Source: Microbacterium sp. LCT-H2
Lineage (GTDB): Bacteria > Actinomycetota > Actinomycetes > Actinomycetales > Microbacteriaceae
Length of the DNA stretch: 64,000 nt
Direction of reading: 5' to 3'
NCBI RefSeq assembly: GCF_001866135.1
Contig: NZ_MODW01000006.1
Coordinates: 1 to 64,000, forward strand
Shown here one piece after another: positions 60,607 through 64,000 of the stretch. Below the pieces are notes generated by a model that saw only the letters and a list, made by a program, of their open reading frames with translations, searched no databases and was not told where the DNA came from. Each line of letters begins with the position of its first letter. The first letter of the stretch is position 1. Both the position numbers and the translations under genes were made by a program.

Positions 60607-61725
60607 GTGACCATCTCCACCACCAAGAAGCTGCTCGGCGCGACGGTCGCCGCCGGTGTCGTCTTCGCTCTTGCCGGCTGCGGTCAGGCGCCGACCGACG
60701 AGTCCGAGGGCGGATCCGCTCCCGTCGACTCCGACTTCAAGCCCTGCCTCATCTCCGACGCGGGCGGCTGGAACGACAAGTCGTTCAACCAGTCGGCCAA
60801 GGAGGGCATGGACAGCGCCGCCGACGAGCTCGGCATCAAGCCGCTGGAGTTCGAGTCCGCCAACGACAACGACTACGCGCCGAACCTCGAGACCGCCGTC
60901 TCCGAGGGCTGCTCGCTCATCGTCTCGGTCGGCTTCAAGCTGTCCGCCGCCACGGTCGAGTCCGCGCTCGCGAACCCCGAGATCGACTACGCGATCATCG
61001 ACGACTGGGCCGACAACGACTTCGACGGCACCACCGACGCGCCGAACATCAAGCCCCTCGTCTTCGACACCGCCCAGGCCGCCTACCTCGGCGGCTACGC
61101 GGCGGCCGCCTGGTCCGCAGAGGCTGGCGTGAACAAGGTCGGCACCTTCGGCGGCATGCAGATCCCGTCGGTCGCCGTCTTCATGGACGGCTACCAGCTC
61201 GGTGTCGAGAAGTACAACGAGGACAAGTCGGCCGACGTCCAGGTCTTCGGTTGGGACGCCGCGACCCAGAAGGGCTCCTTCACGGGCGGCTTCGACGCCA
61301 ACGACACGGCCAAGCAGACCGCCCAGGGCGTGCTCGACCAGGGTGTCGACGTCATCCTCCCCGTCGGCGGCCCGGTGTACCAGAGCGCCGCGGCGGCGAT
61401 CAACGACAGCGGCAAGGACACGCTGATGCTCGGTGTCGACAGCGACCTCGCCGTCGCCGACCCCAGCGTCGCCGACATCACGCTCGTCTCGATCATGAAG
61501 GCCATCGACGTGGCCGTCCGCGACGCGACGCTCGCGGCCGCCGCCGGCGAGTTCGACCCGGAGCCCTACATCGGCACGCTCGAGAACGAGGGCGTGAAGC
61601 TCTCCGGCTTCGGCGACTTCGAGGCGGACCTGCCCGAGGGCCTCATGGACGAGCTGTCCGCCCTGCAGGAGCAGATCATCTCCGGTGACATCACGGTGGA
61701 GTCCGAGAACTCTCCCACCCGCTGA
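60607..61725 (+). CDS. BMP-family nucleoside-binding lipoprotein
   Basis: This 372-aa basic membrane protein (PnrA/BmpA-like) has a signal peptide with lipobox LAGC, modified Cys at residue 25. The core has LISDAGGWNDKSFNQSAKEGM, TAQAAYLGGYAAAAWS, VGTFGGMQIPSVAVFMDGYQLG and DVILPVGGPVYQSA. Family members bind purine nucleosides for ABC import. GAGGGAGG precedes the GTG at 60607. The ATPase and permease follow, separated by a terminator. Confidence 0.9.
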   Translation: MTISTTKKLLGATVAAGVVFALAGCGQAPTDESEGGSAPVDSDFKPCLISDAGGWNDKSFNQSAKEGMDSAADELGIKPLEFESANDNDYAPNLETAVSEGCSLIVSVGFKLSAATVESALANPEIDYAIIDDWADNDFDGTTDAPNIKPLVFDTAQAAYLGGYAAAAWSAEAGVNKVGTFGGMQIPSVAVFMDGYQLGVEKYNEDKSADVQVFGWDAATQKGSFTGGFDANDTAKQTAQGVLDQGVDVILPVGGPVYQSAAAAINDSGKDTLMLGVDSDLAVADPSVADITLVSIMKAIDVAVRDATLAAAAGEFDPEPYIGTLENEGVKLSGFGDFEADLPEGLMDELSALQEQIISGDITVESENSPTR

Positions 61726-61744
61726 GTCGGAGCCGTACCCAGCA

Positions 61745-61777
61745 CGGGGCGAGTGGCGCAGGCTGCCACTCGCCCCG
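61745..61777 (+). terminator. Terminator hairpin between the BMP lipoprotein and ATPase genes
   Basis: Perfect 13-bp arms (CGGGGCGAGTGGC and its complement) enclose a 7-nt loop. The ATPase gene has its own -10 box after it. Confidence 0.8.
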
Positions 61778-61818
61778 CACTGTGGGCGGCGACGATTCTC
61801 CTCGGTGACTCTTCTGGA

Positions 61819-61824
61819 TAAGGT
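61819..61824 (+). promoter_or_regulatory. Leaderless-type -10 box TAAGGT for the BMP-type ATPase
   Basis: TAAGGT ends 6 nt before the ATG at 61831. No ribosome binding site is seen. Confidence 0.5.
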
Positions 61825-61830
61825 GCAGAT

Positions 61831-63345
61831 ATGAAGCTCGAACTTCGCGGCATCACCAAGCGATTCGGCAGCCTCGTGGCGAACGACCACATCGATCTCG
61901 TGGTCGAACCCGGTCAGATCCACGCTCTCCTCGGCGAGAACGGCGCAGGCAAGTCGACGCTGATGAACGTGCTCTACGGCCTGTATCAGGCCGACGAGGG
62001 CGAGATCCTCCTCGACGACGCCGTGCAGCACTTCCGCGGCCCCGGCGACGCGATGGCCGCCGGTATCGGCATGGTGCACCAGCACTTCATGCTCGTGCCG
62101 GTGTTCACGGTGGCCGAGAACGTCATGCTCGGTCACGAGCAGACCAAGGGCCTCGGCACGCTGGACATCGCGAAGGCACGCGAGCACGTGCGCACGGTCG
62201 CCGCGCGGTTCGGGTTCGACATCGATCCGGACGCCGTCGTCGGCGACCTGCCGGTGGGCGTGCAGCAGCGCGTCGAGATCATCAAGGCGCTGTCCCGCGA
62301 CGCCCGGGTCCTCGTCTTCGACGAGCCCACCGCGGTGCTGACGCCGCAGGAGACCGACGAGCTCATGGCCATCATGCGGCAGCTCCGGGACGAGGGCACC
62401 GCGATCGTCTTCATCACGCACAAGCTGCGCGAGGTGCGCGAGGTCGCCGACCGCATCACGATCGTCCGGCTCGGACGAGTGGTGGGGGAGGCCTCGCCGA
62501 CCGCCACCAACGCCGAGCTGGCATCGCTCATGGTCGGCCGCGCGGTCGAGCTGACCGTGCACAAGGAGGCGCCGCGCCTCGGCGAAGGTGGTCTGGAGGT
62601 CCGCAACCTCCGGGTGCTCACCTCCACCGGAGCCATCGTCGTCGACGACGTCGACTTCACCGTGCGACCGGGCGAGGTCCTGGCCGTCGCCGGTGTGCAG
62701 GGCAACGGCCAGACCGAGCTCGTCGAGGCCATCGTCGGCCTCGCCGCGCGCGTCGAGGGGAACATCATCCTCGACGGCATCGAGCTCGTGGGCAAGAGCG
62801 TCCGCGGCATCCTCGACGCGGGTGTCGGGTTCGTGCCGGAGGACCGTACCGAGGACGGCCTCGTCGCCGGATTCTCGGTCGCCGAGAACCTCATCCTCGA
62901 CCGCTCAGACGATCCCGCCTTCAGCCGGGCCGGGACGCTGCGCCGCGGCGCCCTGGAGGACTTCGCCAAGGAGCGCATCGCGGAGTACGACATCCGCACG
63001 CAGGGCCCGTACACCCCCGCGGGCACCCTCTCCGGAGGCAACCAGCAGAAGGTCGTGATCGCGCGCGAGATGAGCCGGGAGCTGCGGCTCTTCGTGGCGG
63101 CGCAGCCGACCCGCGGTGTCGACGTGGGCTCGATCGAGTTCATCCACAAGCGCATCATCGAGACGCGCGACGCGGGCGTCCCCGTGATCGTCGTCTCGAC
63201 CGAGCTCGACGAGGTCGCCGCCCTCGCCGACCGGATCGCGGTCATGTACCGCGGCACCATCGTCGGCATCGTCCCCGGTGACACGCCTCGGGAGACACTC
63301 GGACTCATGATGGCCGGAGCGGCCGATGCGGAGGTGACCGCGTGA
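61831..63345 (+). CDS. Nucleoside-type ABC transporter ATPase (YufO/NupA-like)
   Basis: The 504-aa ATPase has two cassettes. Domain 1 has Walker [25 protein letters not shown] and Walker B VLVFDEPTAVL. Domain 2 has a degenerate Walker A (GVQGNGQTE), FVPEDRTEDGL and [15 protein letters not shown], with Gln in place of Asp in the following AAQPTRGVDVGS. This matches the BMP-type nucleoside importers. Its stop overlaps the GTG of the permease. Confidence 0.9.
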   Translation: MKLELRGITKRFGSLVANDHIDLVVEPGQIHALLGENGAGKSTLMNVLYGLYQADEGEILLDDAVQHFRGPGDAMAAGIGMVHQHFMLVPVFTVAENVMLGHEQTKGLGTLDIAKAREHVRTVAARFGFDIDPDAVVGDLPVGVQQRVEIIKALSRDARVLVFDEPTAVLTPQETDELMAIMRQLRDEGTAIVFITHKLREVREVADRITIVRLGRVVGEASPTATNAELASLMVGRAVELTVHKEAPRLGEGGLEVRNLRVLTSTGAIVVDDVDFTVRPGEVLAVAGVQGNGQTELVEAIVGLAARVEGNIILDGIELVGKSVRGILDAGVGFVPEDRTEDGLVAGFSVAENLILDRSDDPAFSRAGTLRRGALEDFAKERIAEYDIRTQGPYTPAGTLSGGNQQKVVIAREMSRELRLFVAAQPTRGVDVGSIEFIHKRIIETRDAGVPVIVVSTELDEVAALADRIAVMYRGTIVGIVPGDTPRETLGLMMAGAADAEVTA

Positions 63346-64000
63346 GCGGCGCGACACCCGGTGCAGGAGACGTCACGAAGGGCCTGCCCCCCGAGCAGCT
63401 CCCGCCCAGCACGGGCCTCGCGGACGAGGTGCCCCCGGCCCCGCGCGGGAACGTCGTGCTCAAGGAGATCCTCCGCGGCAGCGCGGTCACGACGATCCTG
63501 GCGATCGTCCTCGCGCTCATCGTCGGCGGCATCCTCATCGCCTTCACCAACGAAGACGTGCAGAAGGCCTCCGGCTACTTCTTCGCCAAGCCGAGCGACA
63601 CGTTCGTCGCGGCCTGGAACGCGGTCTACAACGGCTACGAGGCGCTGTTCCGCGGAGCGATCTTCAACGCCCGTGGCGCAGACTTCGCCGCGCAGATCCG
63701 CCCGCTGACGAACACGCTGGGCTTCGCGGCTCCGCTGATCGCCGCCGGCCTGGGCGTCGCCCTCGCCTTCCGCGTCGGCCTGTTCAACATCGGTGCCCGC
63801 GGTCAGATGCTCGTCGGCGTCGCGGTCGCGGCCCTGCTGACGTTCAACCTCGACCTGCCGATCTGGTTCCACCTGCCCGTCACCCTGCTGGCCGGTATCG
63901 CCGGCGGGGCGCTCTGGGGCGGTATCGCCGGTCTCATCAAGGCACGCACGGGCGCGCACGAGGTGATCCTCACGATCATGCTCAACTACATCGCGTACTA
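63342..64000 (+). CDS. Nucleoside-type ABC transporter permease (partial, runs off the window)
   Basis: The first 219 residues of a BPD_transp_2 permease are present, and the gene is cut by the window end. A Pro-rich cytoplasmic N terminus of about 40 residues leads to a helix at about 48-68 (TTILAIVLALIVGGILIAF). NTLGFAAPLIAAGLGVALAFRVGLFNIGARGQMLVG and AHEVILTIMLNYIAYY follow, diagnostic of the YufP/NupP group. The GTG overlaps the ATPase stop by 4 bp. A second permease (YufQ type) is expected just beyond the edge. Confidence 0.88.
   Translation, partial: MSGATPGAGDVTKGLPPEQLPPSTGLADEVPPAPRGNVVLKEILRGSAVTTILAIVLALIVGGILIAFTNEDVQKASGYFFAKPSDTFVAAWNAVYNGYEALFRGAIFNARGADFAAQIRPLTNTLGFAAPLIAAGLGVALAFRVGLFNIGARGQMLVGVAVAALLTFNLDLPIWFHLPVTLLAGIAGGALWGGIAGLIKARTGAHEVILTIMLNYIAY

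Overview
The window is about 70% GC and comes from an actinobacterium, most likely a Microbacterium or close relative in Microbacteriaceae. Supports for this are the high-GC codon use, the many GTG starts, the KsgA, MetG, SdhABCD and GlmU sequence types, a DUF222/HNH (13E12-type) protein, and many genes whose start codon lies only 6-7 nt after a TAnnnT -10 box (leaderless transcripts). This assignment is inferred from sequence character; no database search was possible.

Housekeeping backbone: metG-tatD (7864-10337), rsmA/ksgA (11630-12499), ispE (13584-14516), an ABC-F ATPase (23776-25626), tRNA-Gln-glmU-prs (35071-37616) and rplY-pth (48513-49808). From memory, these genes are neighbours in many actinobacteria (in Mycobacterium tuberculosis around Rv1007c-Rv1018c). 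Here they are pulled apart by accessory blocks. Further housekeeping genes are trpS and xth (50498-53063), the succinate dehydrogenase operon sdhCDAB (54410-57900) and manC (59344-60459).

Accessory blocks, left to right: (1) LacI regulator, Dpp/Opp-type ABC transporter and GH1 beta-glucosidase (79-7814), probably uptake and hydrolysis of a beta-oligosaccharide. (2) An MFS exporter facing backwards between tatD and ksgA, where many actinobacteria carry rpfB. (3) LacI regulator plus a multiple-monosaccharide ABC transporter (14637-19869). (4) A Cmx-like drug exporter, a DUF222/HNH protein and an alpha/beta hydrolase (19984-23733). (5) A CPA1 Na+/H+ antiporter, a lower-GC secreted orphan protein and a methionine-type metQNI transporter (25666-31158). 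(6) An RluA-type pseudouridine synthase, a divergent Rrf2 regulator/NAD(P)-binding pair, and GNAT-MarR (31165-34947). (7) An FMN-binding lipoprotein, ApbE flavin transferase and a fused NqrB/RnfD-like membrane-FNR oxidoreductase (37709-40665), likely an extracytoplasmic electron-transfer system. (8) An OmpR-type two-component system, an FAD oxidoreductase, and a gnd / 2-hydroxyacid dehydrogenase / gluconokinase cluster (41307-48177). (9) At the right edge, a BMP-type nucleoside ABC transporter that runs off the window (60607-64000).

The most unusual non-coding signal is a dispersed intergenic repeat family built on the 8-mer GCACGAYC. Its cores recur at exactly 19-bp intervals, in both orientations, at three gene-free loci (32182-32384, 33754-33875, 40711-41275). 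Other notable points: a second REP-like element inserted in frame inside the ABC-F gene; a tRNA-Gln whose 3' end lies 1 nt before the glmU ATG; several divergent gene pairs with back-to-back leaderless promoters; and likely operator palindromes for two LacI-type regulators and the Rrf2 regulator.
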